In this document: piece after piece, positions 63,831-64,000 of the stretch
Layout of the letters: every line of letters begins with the position of its first letter
How positions within the stretch are numbered: position 1 is the first letter of the stretch
From: Volutella citrinella
Lineage: Eukaryota > Ascomycota > Sordariomycetes > Hypocreales > Nectriaceae
Direction of reading: 5' to 3'
NCBI GenBank assembly: GCA_034401135.1
Contig: JAWZSP010000003.1
Location: forward strand, 806,001 to 870,000
DNA: 64,000 nt
The notes under the pieces: generated by a model
Database searches by the model: none
Told to the model about the DNA's origin: nothing
The model's input: only the letters and a program-made list of their open reading frames with translations
Position numbers and translations under genes: made by a program

Positions 63831-64000
63831 GGCTTGACTGACGGCATCTCCAGGACTCAGAGAAGCGTAAAGGGTGTCGCGTTTGCTTCCATCAGGGCCC
63901 CGCGGGGATTCGTCGTGGCACGGGGCTGTATGAAGTGCTGGCGTCGCAAGTTGTCTGTCTCCTGGAGCACGAGCCGGAGGCATCTTCCCTGTCTGCATGA

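Overview
This window is nuclear DNA of a filamentous ascomycete, most likely a Sordariomycete close to the Hypocreales. The evidence is short GT-AG introns (about 45-120 nt), third-position GC-rich codons, genes on both strands separated by 0.2-3.6 kb, and typical Pezizomycotina families: Zn2Cys6 regulator, WSC protein, HET-domain protein, KlpA-type kinesin-14, FHIP/RAI16 protein and fungal sugar transporters. Nothing is organised as a bacterial operon. I find 26 protein-coding gene models (two of them tentative), one tRNA, one truncated gene copy, one decayed gene remnant, one orphan exon-like fragment, and several repeats and promoter elements.

Layout. 0.5-6 kb: a Git1-like glycerophosphodiester permease (+), a small acidic protein with two SUMO-interaction-like motifs (+), and a sugar transporter (-). 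8-12 kb: a conserved unknown protein and a DEAD-box helicase, both (-). 13-14.7 kb: tRNA-Arg(ACG) and a WSC-domain surface protein. 16-24 kb: housekeeping block with a C-terminal-motor kinesin-14 (-), an LPA-acyltransferase-like protein (+) and dihydroxy-acid dehydratase (-). 24-31 kb: stand-alone thioesterase (-), a predicted mitochondrial protein (-) sharing a promoter region with mitochondrial ClpP (+), and a DUF89 phosphatase (+). 31-33 kb: a Fic-domain gene preceded by a truncated copy of its own 5' end. 34-41 kb: a membrane protein, a mucin-like secreted protein ending in five PPSY motifs, a presequence-less Mn superoxide dismutase and a small hypothetical protein. 41-44 kb: a segment bounded by two 86-nt direct repeats that holds an amidohydrolase remnant. 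44-50 kb: Zn2Cys6 regulator, an atypical SDR and a T5orf172/GIY-YIG-like protein. 50-58 kb: a hexose transporter, a 3.6-kb gene-free stretch, and a HET-domain protein with a long Q/P/S/Y-rich prion-like N-terminus. 59-64 kb: a classical SDR and an FHIP/RAI16-type dynein-adaptor subunit.

Most genes are ordinary and independent. Functional links I would draw: ClpP with its divergent mitochondrial neighbour, the Zn2Cys6 regulator with the convergent SDR, and two transport genes, kinesin-14 and FHIP, that share the microtubule system without being clustered. The most notable points are an in-frame TAG inside an otherwise intact kinesin-14 frame (a candidate for stop-correcting A-to-I RNA editing), the prion-like/HET fusion, the Fic gene with its truncated duplicate, and the repeat-bounded 41-44 kb segment.

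All exon boundaries were read by eye from splice signals and reading-frame continuity. Family names rest on recognised motifs, not on database searches.
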